Shown: piece by piece, positions 1 through 10,553 of the stretch
How positions within the stretch are numbered: the first letter of the stretch is position 1
Layout of the letters: every line of letters begins with the position of its first letter
DNA from: Sciurus carolinensis
Lineage: Eukaryota; Chordata; Mammalia; Rodentia; Sciuridae
Assembly: GCF_902686445.1 (NCBI RefSeq)
Contig: NC_062218.1
Location: 133,285,241-133,349,240 of the forward strand
DNA: 64,000 bases
Direction: 5' to 3'
Program-made: the position numbers and the translations under genes
The notes under the pieces: model-generated
What the model was told of the DNA's origin: nothing
Database searches by the model: none
Seen by the model: only the letters and a program-made list of their open reading frames with translations

Positions 1-155
1 GAAAGGAAGAAAGGGGAGGAAAGAAGGAACAAACGAACAAAGGAACTACAGAAGGATCCGACCTGAATACTCAAGCTCCATGCGTGTCAAAATATGTCAT
101 ATGTGCATGTGTGCCAACATGGGTGTGTGTTCCTGTGTGCAGAGGTCATCAAAAT
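1..155. other. Left flank, purine-rich start
   Basis: The first 50 bases are a GA-rich, simple-sequence-like tract. The rest is unassigned up to the target-site duplication of the L1 that follows. No gene is seen. Confidence 0.5.
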
Positions 156-164
156 GTCTGTGAG

Positions 165-1366
165 TTGAGTTTTGTGCGGGGTGAGAGATAGGGGTTTAAT
201 TTCACTCTGTTGCATATGGTTTTCCAGTTTTCCCAGCACCATTTGTTGAAGAGGCTATCTTTTCTCCATTGCATATTTTTGACCCCTTTGTCTAGTATGA
301 GAAAATTGTATTTATTTGGGTTTGTGTCTGTGTCCTCTATTCTGTACCATTGATCTACCTGTCTATTTTGGTACCAATACCATGCCGTTTTGTTACTATT
401 GCTTTGTAGTAGAGTTGAAGATTTGGTATTGTGATACCCCCCTGCTTCACTCTTCCTGCTAAGGATTGCTTTAGCTATTCTGGGATTTTTATTCTTCCAG
501 ATGAATTTCATAATTGCTTGCTCTATTTCTGTAAGGTACATCATTGGAATTTTAATTGGAATTGCATTGAATCTGTATAGCACTTTTGGTAGTATGGCCA
601 TTTTGACAATATTAATTCTGCCTATCCAAGAACATGGGAGATCTTTCCATCTTCTAAGGTTTTCTTTAATTTCTTTCTTTAGTGTTCTGTCGTTCTCATT
701 GTAGAGGTCTTTCACCTCTTTTGTGAGGTTGATTCACAAGTATTTTATTTTTTTCGATGCTATTGTGAATGGGGTAGTTTTCCTAATTTCTCTTTCTGAA
801 GATTCATCACTTATGTATAAAAATGCATTGGATTTACGAGCATTGATCTTGTAACCTGCTACTTTACTGAATTCACTTATGAGTTCTAAAAGTTTTCTGG
901 TGGAATTTCCAGGTTCCTCTAAATATATAATCATGTCATCAGCAAACAGGGATAGTTTGAGTTCTTCTTTTCCAATTCATATCTTTAATTTCTTTGGTTT
1001 GTCTAATTGCTCTGGCTAGAGTTTCAAGGACGATGTTGAATAGAAGTGGTGAAAGAGGGCATCCCTGCCTTGTTCCAGTTTTTAGGGGAATGCTTTCAGT
1101 TTTTCACCATTTAGAATGATATTGGCCATGGGCTTAGCGTAGATGGCCTTTACAATGTTAAGGAATGTTCCCACTACCCCAATTTTTTATAGTGTTTTGA
1201 GCATGAAGGGATGCTGTATTTTATTGAATGCTTTTTCTGCATCTATCAAAATAATCATGTGATTCTTAACTTTAAGTCTGTTGATATGGTGAATGACATT
1301 TATTGATTTCCGGATGTTGAACTAACCATTTCCGGATGTTCAACCAACTTTGCATGCCTGGGATAA
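165..1366 (-). mobile_element. L1 ORF2 fragment, inverted 5' segment
   Basis: Minus-strand reading gives typical L1 ORF2 protein, for example [20 protein letters not shown] and [20 protein letters not shown]. It is broken by frameshifts near 720 and 960. A local imperfect duplication of about 25 nt lies at 1308-1343 (tttccggatgtt appears twice). The junction with the sense segment at about 1366 falls in a short A-rich stretch, so a few bases of microhomology are possible. Confidence 0.85.
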
Positions 1367-2705
1367 ACAAAGGGGCCAAAAATATGCAATGAAGAAAAGA
1401 TAGCCTCTTCAACAAGTGGTGCTGGGAAAACTGGAAAACCATATGCAACAGAGTGAAATTAAACCCCTATCTCTCACCCTGCACAAAACTCAACTCAAAA
1501 TGGATCAAGGACCTCAGAATCAGACCAGAGACCCTGCATCTCATAGAAGAAAAAGTAGGTCCAAATCTTCAACTTGTTGGCTTAGGATCAGACTTCCTTA
1601 ACAGGACTCCCATAGCACAAGAAATAAAAGCAAGAATCAACAACTGGGATAGATTCAAACTAAAAAGCTTTCTCTCAGCAAAGGAAACTATCAACAATGT
1701 AAAGAGAGAGCCTACAGAGTGGGAGAATATCTTTGCCACTCATACTTCAGATACAGCGCTAATTTCCAGAATCTATAAAGAACTCAAAAAACTCTACACC
1801 AAGAATACAAATAATCCATTCAACAATTGGGCTAAGGATATGAACAGACACTTCACAGAAGAAGATGTATAAGCAATCAACAGATATATGAAAAAATGTT
1901 CAACATCTCTAGTAATAAGAGAAATGCAAATCAAAACTACCCTAAGATTCCATCTCATCCCAATTAGAATGGTGATTATCAAGAACACAAGCAATAATAG
2001 GTGTTGGCGAGGATGTGGGGAAAAAGGTACACTCATACATTGCTGGTGGGGCCGCAAATTAGTGCAGCCACTCTGGAAAGCAGTATGGAGATTCCTCAGA
2101 AAGCTTGGAATGGAACCACCATTTGATCCAGCTATCCCACTCCTTGGCCTATACCCAAAGGACTTAAAATCAGCATACTACAGAGATACAGCCACATCAA
2201 TGTTCCTTGCTGCTCAATTCACCATAGCCAGATTGTGAAACCAAACTAGATGCCCTTCAGTTGATGAATGGTTAAAGAAACTGTGGCATATATATACAAT
2301 GGAATATTACTCCGCCATGAAGAATGATAAAATTATGGCATTTGCAGGCAAATGGATGAAATTGGAGAATATCATGCTAAGTGAGATAAGCCAATCTCAA
2401 AAAACTAAAGGACGAATGATCTCGCTGATAAGTGGATGAGGACATATAATGGGGGGTGGGAGGGGTTAGCGTTAGGGTTAGGGTTTGGTTTAGGGTTAGG
2501 GATAAGGAGGGTGGGTAAGAATGGAGGAAAGAAGGACTGTATAGAAGGAAAAGAGGGGTGGGAGGGGTGGGGGGAAGGGAAAAAATAACAGAATGAATCA
2601 AACAACATTACCCTATGTAAATTTATGATTACACAAATGGTATGCCTTGACTCCATATACAAATAGAGAAACAACATGTATCCCATTTGTTTACAAAAAA
2701 AAAAA
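1366..2705 (+). mobile_element. L1 ORF2 C-terminus and 3' UTR, sense segment
   Basis: Plus-strand reading gives the ORF2 C-terminal region ([18 protein letters not shown], then the cysteine-containing tail [17 protein letters not shown] near 1960-2050). The 3' UTR holds a G-rich tract at 2450-2580 and ends in poly(A). A frameshift or stop near 1872 splits ORF2. Bases 2466-2504 contain repeated ttaggg-like units inside the 3' UTR. Confidence 0.88.
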
Positions 2706-2741
2706 GTCTGTGAGGTCACTTCTAAAGAGCTTGGATTTCTC

Positions 2742-2854
2742 CAATATATATAATATAATATATAATATATATATTATATATTATATATAATAATATATTA
2801 ATATATCTCCTAATATATATATTAATATATCTCCTTTACATATATATATATATT
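2742..2854. repeat. AT-rich (TA)n-like palindromic tract
   Basis: About 110 bp almost entirely of A and T, with repeated units such as taatatatatattaatatatctcct occurring twice (from about 2785 and 2811). It is self-complementary and able to form hairpins. It lies just 3' of the L1 insertion. Confidence 0.85.
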
Positions 2855-3049
2855 CAGTGTTCACATTTTTCAAAGAAGCATATATTAATTTTACAACCAA
2901 ATAAACAATCAAAAAACTAACTTCATTGTGATAAAAAGTAAAACTACACTACCAAAAAAAAATCTCATTTCAACTTCTCCTTTAAATAATGTGCATATCT
3001 GAGACTAAACAGAAGTCGCTAAAGCTGTGGCAAAGTGCTAACATACCTT

Positions 3050-3560
3050 TTTAAAATAATTTTATATTTGTTCTATTTAGTTATACATGACAGCAGAATT
3101 CATTTCGATTCATTGTACATAAATGGAGCACAACTTTTCATTTCTCTGGTTGTACGTGACGTAGAGTCACACTATTCATGCAATCATACATGTATATACA
3201 TATATATCATTTCAAAATCTTTCCCACCCGCATACCCCTCCCCTCCCCTCACTCCCCTCTGCTCAATCCAAAGTTCCTCCAATCTTCCCTTGCCTCCCCC
3301 ATTATGAATCAACACCCACTTATCAGAGAAAACATTTGGCCTTTGGTTTTTGGGGATTGGCTTATCACTTAGCATGATATTCTCCATTCTATCCATTTAC
3401 CTGCAAAATGCCATAATTTTATTCTTCTTTAAGATTGTGTAATATTCCATTGTGTGTTTGTGTATGTGTGTGTGTATCACAGTTTCTTTATCCATTCAAC
3501 TGTTGAAGGGGGCCTGGTTCCATAGCTTAGCTATTGTAAATTGAGCAGCTATAAAAACAG
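3050..3560 (-). mobile_element. L1 3' end fragment, antisense
   Basis: Reverse-complement reading gives an L1 ORF2 tail and G-rich 3' UTR resembling the copy at 2250-2700. The C-rich tract at 3224-3300 is the complement of the G-rich 3' UTR, and the text around 3360-3490 mirrors the ORF2 end. No ORF is left. Confidence 0.8.
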
Positions 3561-3964
3561 TAGCATGACACAAAGAGCAGTTCTGGGGGCAGGGAGGCAG
3601 CTTCCCCTAGCTCTAAATGCAAATAGGTGTTAGTGTGCTGTTCTGAAGAATTAATGATCGAGGAGCATCCTGAGTCAGCAACCCCAGTAACACATGGATG
3701 TTCTCTTGCTGGGCAAGGGAGGCTGGAAGATCCTCTAGAAGGCTAAGTAGGCTACAGCTGGGTCCAACAGAGGGAGGATATAGATATATAAGAAGAAATA
3801 ATACTGAACACACAAACATTAATCAGACACTACAGATATTACTTTAGATGTTTGTGTTTATTTAAGTATCAAAATGACCCTACATTGAAAGTGATATTGC
3901 ACTACATGTTCAGGATGGGTACTCAGGTTCACAGGTCAGCTCCTATGCAGGTGAGTCATGCGGC

Positions 3965-4060
3965 CGACCTCAAGTCATTTAATTGCTCTGGGTCTTAGCT
4001 TCATCATCTGTAAAAGACAATAATAATATGATTTGTAAAAAGGAATAAAGAGGGTTATAA
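3965..4060 (+). mobile_element. MIR SINE fragment
   Basis: Contains the conserved MIR core: tcaagtcatttaattgctctggg followed by a cttcatcatctgtaaaa-like stretch and an AT-rich run. Old and diverged. The stretch 3560-3965 on its left shows nothing recognisable. Confidence 0.6.
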
Positions 4061-4070
4061 ATGCAAATGG

Positions 4071-4125
4071 ACTCAAACTCCTGGGCCCAAGTGAATCTCC
4101 TGCCACAGCCTCCTGAAACTACAGA
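4071..4125 (-). mobile_element. Alu/B1-like (7SL-derived) SINE fragment
   Basis: The text actcaaactcctgggcccaa... tgccacagcctcctgaaact is the reverse complement of part of a 7SL-derived monomer. Only about 55 bp remains. The stretch from here to 4760 holds no gene or repeat that I recognise. Confidence 0.6.
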
Positions 4126-4764
4126 CAAACACATGAGATATTAAGATGGAGAAACTGCCACAGATTGGAAGATACTAAGGAGACAAAACAACTAAAAGCA
4201 ATGCAGGATTTTGAATTAATGCTGAAACAGAAAGAAAACTTCACTGGAAAAACTGGAGTAATCTGATTAAAGCCTGAAGTTTAGTGAATAGCATTATATT
4301 GATGTTAATTTCTTGGTTTCAATGATTGTTCCATAAGATAACAAAAGGAGAAACTTAGTAAAAACTACACAGAAATTCTCCACACTATCTTTACAACTCT
4401 TCCATGAGTCTAAAATTACATCAAAAATTTAAATATTTTTTTAAAAAACTTTAGAGTTGACCCATTTTTCCTAATACACAATAGGCATTTTCCAGTCCAT
4501 ACTAGGGTCAGGTGGGCAGTGAGAAGCAGAAGAAAGAAACCAATCAGTAAACGAGTTGCATCCCATCCACTCAAAACACAAAAATCAGTAGTCAGCACTG
4601 AAAGCCATAAAGAGGTACTACTTTCCCATTAGCTGGGCTACAGAAAACCTGACACAGTTCAGACCAACTCAATGTATTACCACCCATGCAAGTCAATTCC
4701 TTCTCCACTGTTGATTCAAAAATCAAAGTCAGACTAACATTTTGTAAATAAAAAGTCATAGAAT

Positions 4765-5190
4765 TATGCCCCCACATAATGACATTTTGGTCAACAGCAG
4801 ACGCACATATGATGATGGCCCCATAAGATAATAATGGAGCTGAAAAATTCCTTTCACCCAGTGACAACTTAGCACACATACAATTATATACTGTGCATAT
4901 TCTTGATAATGATAATAAGCAACTGTTCTTGGTTTATGTGTTTATTATACTATATTATTAATCATTATTTTAGAGTGTAGTTCTACATATGAAAAAAGAT
5001 TCTTGTAAAACAATATGCTGTTATGCTGGTAGCGTAACATTTATCTGGTGTCTACTGAGCCTCTTGATTGCATCAAGAGGCCACATGGAGTGACTGACCT
5101 AGAGCATCTACATTTGTGTAAGTGCACTGTGATGACAATGAAATCACCAGGCGATGCATTCTCAGAAACATGTCTTTGTCATTGCTCAAC
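4765..5190. mobile_element. MER2/Tigger-like DNA transposon remnant
   Basis: The left end resembles the MER2 terminus (cataatgacattttggtcaac, then catatgatgatggccccataag). The right end resembles the opposite MER2 end (tttgtgtaagtgcactgtgatg ... gcattctcagaaac). The middle AT-rich part is shared with the copy at 16655-17085, which supports the call from inside the window. It is a non-autonomous pogo/Tigger-class element with no ORF. The exact subfamily is uncertain. Confidence 0.65.
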
Positions 5191-5786
5191 ATATGATTCT
5201 GTGTGTGTGTTTTCATTTGTCTAAGAAAGATGGACAAGGGCCCAATCAAACAAATGTGAGAGGCAGGAAGAGGCGACTACAGTAGCACTGCACTACTAGG
5301 TGCCAGTTCCCACCTAGAGGGAAATCTGGTCCAAGGTCTCCCTCTACTTGTTGCAAGGATCCTGACTACTAGGGTCATCCAGCCTGACAACCTCCAATTA
5401 CCCAACTTTCTGGGACACTTTTAGCAGAAAGGTGTATGAGAATATTATCTCTCTGGGGAGAGTTGACATCATGGTGAGTCCAGAGGAGCTCTCCTGGGAT
5501 AAGTGAGTCCCCTGGGTTTCCTCAAGAGCAAGGACTCATAATTGCCTTCTACATCGTCCCTCCAAGTAACCAACAAGGGTCATGCAGCAACAGACCCTTG
5601 GTGTGCCAGGGAAATGGAACTGATTTCTTCACAACCAGACCAAGCAAGGCAAAATTTAAGGAGAACCAAAGCAAACATCCCACAGAAGCACTACTCCAGC
5701 AGATTATGAGAAGGCAGCAGGCCTGGGGTTCTGTGTCTTCCAGAAACTTTTCCACTGTAAATGAGTGCTGGGGAATGGAGAGAGAA
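5190..5786. other. Unassigned stretch downstream of POM121-like ORF
   Basis: No recognised repeat or gene. On the minus strand this would be the 3' side of the POM121-like ORF. I see no clear poly(T) on the plus strand that would mark the poly(A) tail of a processed copy. Confidence 0.4.
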
Positions 5787-7259
5787 TTAGTGGAGAAAGT
5801 TCTTGCAGCAGGAGGAGTGGAAGAACAGGAAAGCTGAACAGCACTGCAACCTAAATGGCCTCCACTTACCCTTCAAGACCTTGTTGATCCACTGGATCGC
5901 AGCTCTCTTTTCTAAGTCAAGGACTTCAGCGGTAACTGGATAACCTAGCTCCAGGGGCGGGGGCAGGATCAGTGGTTCATTTTTCCTATAAGGCAGCAGA
6001 AGAGGGATTTTGCGTTTCTTGGGCCCAGAAAGATCACATGAGGGTGAGCGAATCCTCAGATTTTGCTGCTTGTCCAAAGGAACCTCTACAGACTTTTCAT
6101 GCTTGATTTGCTTTTGTGGTACCACTGAGGCTAAAGGACTAACCTGATGGCCTTCCTCACTGGCTTTATTTGCAGGTGCTTGGAAATGGGATGAGGCTGA
6201 ACGGGGGAATCCAGCTGTGCTTGCACCATTTCTCTCCCGCGGCAATTGGAAACCCTGGGTGGAACTGTAGGAACTGGTGATAGCATTGCGTTTGTTGCAT
6301 GACATTATGGAGGTCTTGGATTTTCTAATCAGGCTGTTTGCTGAGCTCTTGTAACAAAAATCTCTCTTCAGAGGCCCAGGCCTGGGCACAAAGGAAGAGA
6401 ACGCTCCGTTGACCAGCAGACACCTAAATGCTGACTGTACAGCCTCACTGGTTTCAGAGCCCTTTTTCTGAACATCCTGCCTTTCCGGGACTGTGTGGTG
6501 GTCCTCCTCCTTTCCAATTCTTTCCCCTCCCAGGGTGGTCAGGTCTTTCTCTTCCTTGGCTTTTACTTGACTGCTTTCTTCTAGAGGTCTCATGGAGGAC
6601 TTCTTTGCATAGGGGATTGAGAAGTGGCCAACCAGTGAGGACCATATAGTCAAGACTGACTGCTGCAAAGCCAAACGGAGGGTGAGTTTACCCTTAGCAG
6701 ACGCCAATTTCATTATCCCTGAGGGGCAGGACATTCTGGAGCTGGAAACAGACAGCAATGGTTTATTCTCTTCAGAAGATGCAGAGGGGAAAATCCTCAA
6801 AAATAAACACCGAGCCTGCTGGCTTGGGTATCGCTGTCTATGGTGGACCACAAGCTGCCGACGGTGCTGACGACGAGGTGAAGCCACAAGATCCTCATAG
6901 GATAGCCTGCGAGTCACGTTCAGGGACGGAGCCACTGAGTGCACCCGGAAAGCTAAGGGAACACGGCGGGGGAACAGCGAGGGCCCGAGGCGACCGGGTC
7001 TTGAAGGAAGGTCCCAGTCGCTCAGAGTGGGGGACGGCAGGCCAGGGTTAGCCCGGCTCAGGTAACTGCCCATGAGGGGCACTTCTGCAAGGTCGGGTAC
7101 TTCAAATGTAGTCAATGGCTCAGAGAAGTTTCCGTTAGCTGCCGAAGGAGCCCAAAGCAAAGCGCGCACTGTGGGGTGTGTCGCCTGTGACGCCGCGTTG
7201 GAACGCGTGAGCGAAGAAAGGGCGCGTGCGAAGCGGGCGCAAGGGAAGAGTGCGCGCAC
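5787..7259 (-). CDS. POM121-like intronless ORF, 490 codons (retrogene candidate)
   Basis: An unbroken minus-strand ORF with clear relationship to the N-terminal half of the nuclear pore membrane protein POM121. Matching blocks in order are: SAANGN and EVPLMGSYL (residues 40-70), LLVNGAFSSFVPRPGPLKR (about 290), KRNAITSSYSSTQG (about 325), and KKRKIPLLLPYR ... ELGYPVTAEVLDLEKRAAIQW (about 425-465). In POM121 this stretch is spread over several exons, so absence of introns points to a processed copy. Similarity covers about 5866-7160. The first 35 or so residues and the last 27 are not POM121-like. The POM121 membrane segment and the FG-repeat half are absent, so a full pore role is unlikely. 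Known relatives are POM121L2 and POM121L12, which are also retrogene-like. The start codon at 7259 is simply the first Met. Translation is unproven, and an intact old pseudogene is the alternative. Confidence 0.72.
   Translation of the reverse strand: MRALFPCARFARALSSLTRSNAASQATHPTVRALLWAPSAANGNFSEPLTTFEVPDLAEVPLMGSYLSRANPGLPSPTLSDWDLPSRPGRLGPSLFPRRVPLAFRVHSVAPSLNVTRRLSYEDLVASPRRQHRRQLVVHHRQRYPSQQARCLFLRIFPSASSEENKPLLSVSSSRMSCPSGIMKLASAKGKLTLRLALQQSVLTIWSSLVGHFSIPYAKKSSMRPLEESSQVKAKEEKDLTTLGGERIGKEEDHHTVPERQDVQKKGSETSEAVQSAFRCLLVNGAFSSFVPRPGPLKRDFCYKSSANSLIRKSKTSIMSCNKRNAITSSYSSTQGFQLPRERNGASTAGFPRSASSHFQAPANKASEEGHQVSPLASVVPQKQIKHEKSVEVPLDKQQNLRIRSPSCDLSGPKKRKIPLLLPYRKNEPLILPPPLELGYPVTAEVLDLEKRAAIQWINKVLKGKWRPFRLQCCSAFLFFHSSCCKNFLH
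5860..5870 (-). other. Candidate splice donor at the end of POM121 similarity
   Basis: On the minus strand the coding text reads ...AAGG GTAAGTGG just where POM121 similarity stops (after VLKGK). This is a near-ideal 5' splice site. Either the retrocopied RNA kept part of an intron, or the locus splices into an unseen exon. Confidence 0.5.
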
Positions 7260-7620
7260 GCAGGGAGCTTCGGGACCCCCTGCTGCTGGTCAAAGAGGGT
7301 GGCGTCCAGGAAACCAGCTCCTTGGGAGGCGTAGCCATCCTTCCCGCTGTCAGGCCCCGGTTCCGTACTGGGGTCGGTGCGGGACTGTGGTTCCCGTGCC
7401 AGAGAACGGGGAACCGCAGGGGTGCCAGGCTCCAGGCTCAGCAGCGCCCGCTCGGGGTCTGCGCCTTTCCATCTGACTGTCCTTTCCCTGGAATGCTAGA
7501 GGGAAGAGCGGCTCAAAAACCTCATCTCATCTTTGCCTCGCAGACCTGCCCAGACGATAGAGCCCCGGGCGAGTGGGGGCGCCCCCTCGGCAGCTTTGGA
7601 TCATCTAGGCAGAATAGGAG
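6840..7620. promoter_or_regulatory. CpG-rich island at 5' end of the POM121-like ORF
   Basis: CpG is dense, especially at 7140-7300 (gcgcgcac, gacgccgcgttggaacgcgtgagcg, gcgcgtgcg, gtgcgcgcacg), in an otherwise CpG-poor intergenic region. It covers the first part and upstream flank of the minus-strand ORF, as a promoter would. A CpG content that has survived implies low germline methylation. Transcription is inferred, not shown. Confidence 0.6.
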
Positions 7621-7639
7621 GACTGTAAGAAGTTTGAGG

Positions 7640-8097
7640 GGGTTGCCCCCAATCTTCAACCCTTCCCAGGGACTTCATGTAACCAACATCTAAAGGTTTA
7701 TACATTCTGGAAATATTCAAAACGTTCATACAATTCAGGAGTTTAACTTTAAACGATTTTAATAATAGTGACTTCTAGATCTCCCAAATTTTTATCAGCT
7801 TCAAAGTCCGTTCTAAAATGAAATTTTTTTAAAAAAATGGATGTACTATATAAGTGGATATGTCACCATAATATGAAATCGAATTATCCTAGGTATTTAA
7901 AGAAAATTCAAAAAAAATTGTTACATGAAATTTCATTAAAATTTCTAAATGTTAATTAAAATGTTAAATTTATTAATTGAGCAAATAATAGTCAACTAAA
8001 CTTAAATCTTTCTTAAGGACACATTAAAGTAAAATATAAATAAATATACAAAATTATATTTATATATAAATATATATAAAATATATATATTTGTTGA
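7640..8097. other. AT-rich stretch, no gene
   Basis: A and T rise sharply. Bases 8036-8094 are nearly pure A/T of (TATA)n type. No coding pattern and no recognised family. Confidence 0.6.
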
Positions 8098-9165
8098 CAT
8101 CATATTTCTTTTGTGAAGTGTCTGTTCAGTTCTTTAGCCCATTTATTGACTGGGTTATTTGTTTTTTTGGTGTTAAGTTTTTTGAGTTCTTTGTGTATCC
8201 TAGAGATGAATGCTTTATCTGACATGCAGGTGGCGAAGATTTTCTCCCATTCTGTAGGCTCTCTCTTAATGTGAATTCAGCAAAGTAGTGTAATATAACA
8301 TTAACATCCATAAATCAATTGCATTCCTATACATCATTGATAAATCTACTGAAAGAGAATTTAGGAAAACTATCCCATTCACAATAGCCTCAAAAAAAAT
8401 AAAATACTTGGGAATCAATCTAACAAAAGAGGTGAAAGACCTCTACAATGAAAACTAGAGAACACTAAAGAAAGAAATTGCAGAAGACCATAGAAGATGG
8501 AAAGATCTCCCATGTTCTTGGATAGGCAGAATTAACATTGTCAAAATGGTCATACTACCAAAAGCACTATACAGATTTAATGCAATTCCTATTGAAATCC
8601 CAATGACATTCTTCTTAGAAATAGAAAAAGCAGTCATTAAATTCATTTGGAGAAATGAAACCTAGAATAACCAAAGAAATCCTTAGTAAGAAAAGTGAAG
8701 TAGTAGGCATCACAATACCAAAACTGAAATTATACTACAGAGCTATAGTAACAGAAAGGGCAAGGTATTGGCACCAAAGCAGACACGTAGACCAATGATA
8801 CAGAATAGCAGACACAGAGACAAACCCACATAAATACAGTTATTTCATACTGGACAAAGGCGCCATAAACATACATTGGAGAAAAGATAGCCTCTTCAAC
8901 AAATGGTGCTGGGAAACTGGAAATCCATATGTAGCAAAATGAAATTAAACCCCTATCTCTCACCCTGCCCAACAATCAACTCAAAGTGTATCAAGGACTT
9001 AGGCATTAGCACAGAGACCCTGCACCTAATAGAACAAAAAGTAGGCCCAAATCTACATCATGCCAACTTAGGAACTGACTTCCTTAACCAGACTCCTAAA
9101 GTACAAAAAGTAAACTCAAGAATCAATAAATGGGATGGAATCAAACTAAAAATCTTCTTATGCAA
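8098..9165 (+). mobile_element. L1 ORF2 fragment with internal inversion
   Basis: Bases 8276-9165 read on the plus strand as L1 ORF2 (same protein region as the copy at 165-1366, ending at IKLKIFL). Bases 8098-8275 read on the minus strand as the part of ORF2 that normally follows ([11 protein letters not shown] ... [21 protein letters not shown], read in reverse order). The junction is at about 8275. There is no 3' UTR or poly(A), so this is either a rearranged piece or an insertion whose 3' end has been lost. Frameshifts and stops make it inactive. Confidence 0.78.
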
Positions 9166-9179
9166 TTGTTTTTAAATAA

Positions 9180-10380
9180 GGTAAGAGAACAAATAAAACT
9201 GGAATTATATTTTAATTACCTATATAATTGCACTTATCATTGTTCTTTCTCTGACCCAAATGAAATGTCACCCCTTTGAAGACTGAAAAAAATACTTGCT
9301 TTAGTATTTCTTATGATGCAAGATTGCTTCCAGTAAATTATGTCAGCCTTTATTTATCTAGAAATGCCTTCATTTTACTTTCATTTTTGTAAGTTTTGTT
9401 GAATATAAAACTCTAGGATGAGAGATTTTATTGCTTTTTCTTTCAGCTCACAGAGTAAGTTATTGCACATATGTATCCTTCAATGCTTCTGATAAGAAGT
9501 AACTGTTATTCATATTGTTGTTACCCTGTAAATGATCAGTTGATTTTATCTCACTGATTTCAAAACATTCTGATGAGTCTTTGACCTTGAATGGTTTTAC
9601 TGTGATGGGTGTATGGATGATGGAACATATCTTAAAGTTTATTGACCTTCCTGGATATGTAGATTAATGTTTTATATCATATTCAGGAAGTTTTTAACCA
9701 ATATCCCTTCAAAAAATTTTCTGCCCCTTATTTTTCTTCTAATGTGTTGGTATGCTTAATTGTGTCCCACAAGACTCAGAGACCCTATTCGTTTTTCTTC
9801 AGCGTTTTCCTTTTCTGTTTTCAGATTGGATAGTCTTCATTGATCTATCTTGAAGTGCAATTCTTTTTTCTGCCTGTTCATCTGTAATGCTGATCTTCTC
9901 TATAAATTTTCATATTTGTTATTTTAGTCAACTTCAGAATTTCCATTTGGTGCCTTTTTAAAACATAATTTCCACTTCTTTATTGATACTGTCTCTTTAA
10001 TGAGTCTTTGTCATCCTAATTTTCTTTAATTGTTTAAATATGATTCTTTACTTCTTTGAACATAATTACACTGCCTGCTTTGAAGTCTACTAAATCCAAC
10101 TTCTGGGCCTTCTAAAGGCAGTTTCTATTTGACTGCCTCTCTTTTTTTTTTTTTTTTTTTTTTCAATGTGTAAGTCACACATTCCTATCTCTCTGCATTT
10201 CTCATAGTTTTTGACTGAATAATGGCCATTTTTAGATAATATATTTTAGCAAGTCCAAGTTTTGATTCCCCAGGGCTTGTTGTTTTGCCCTTTGTTATTT
10301 GTTTTGTGATGGCTTATAAAGTTTGTTTCCACTATAATGTGTAGCCTCTGACATCACCTTTCAACACACTTAATAATGAA
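9180..10380 (-). mobile_element. Diverged old LINE-like sequence, antisense
   Basis: AT-rich and T-biased on the plus strand. Several phrases (ttttgactgaataatggccattttt, tttgattccccagggcttgttg) look like antisense parts of old mammalian L1 (L1M). A pure run of 22 T lies at 10142-10163. Boundaries and family are uncertain. Confidence 0.4.
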
Positions 10381-10383
10381 AGA

Positions 10384-10553
10384 AGCCAGGCACAGCGGCA
10401 CAGCCTGTAATCCCAGCAATTTGGGAGGCTGAGGCAGGAAGATCAAAAGTTCAAGGCCAGCTTCAGCCTAGTGAGACCCTATATCAAAATAAAAAATGGG
10501 TAGGGATAAAGCTCAGTAGTAAATTGTCCCTAAGTTCAACCCCAATACTGCAA

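Larger units (their letters stand above)
165..2705 (+). mobile_element. L1 LINE insertion with inverted 5' part (twin-primed)
   Basis: One L1 insertion in two opposed pieces. Bases 165-1366 are antisense ORF2 (reverse transcriptase C-terminal side). Bases 1366-2705 are sense: the end of ORF2, a G-rich 3' UTR and a poly(A) of about 12 at 2694-2705. The nine bases gtctgtgag, with A-rich sequence before them, stand at 156-164 and again at 2706-2714, which is a target-site duplication. About 130 nt of L1 sequence is present in both pieces (165-293 inverted against 1366-1497). This is the known product of twin priming during target-primed reverse transcription. Both ORF2 parts are fragments, so the copy is dead. 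Arms and poly(A) are little decayed, so it is fairly young. Confidence 0.88.

Noticed and set aside
149..715. 188-codon minus-strand ORF as a host gene
   Set aside because: It is L1 ORF2 protein, part of the inverted L1 insertion.
2742..2854. Possible replication origin or matrix attachment site
   Set aside because: The (TA)n tract alone is not evidence for either function.
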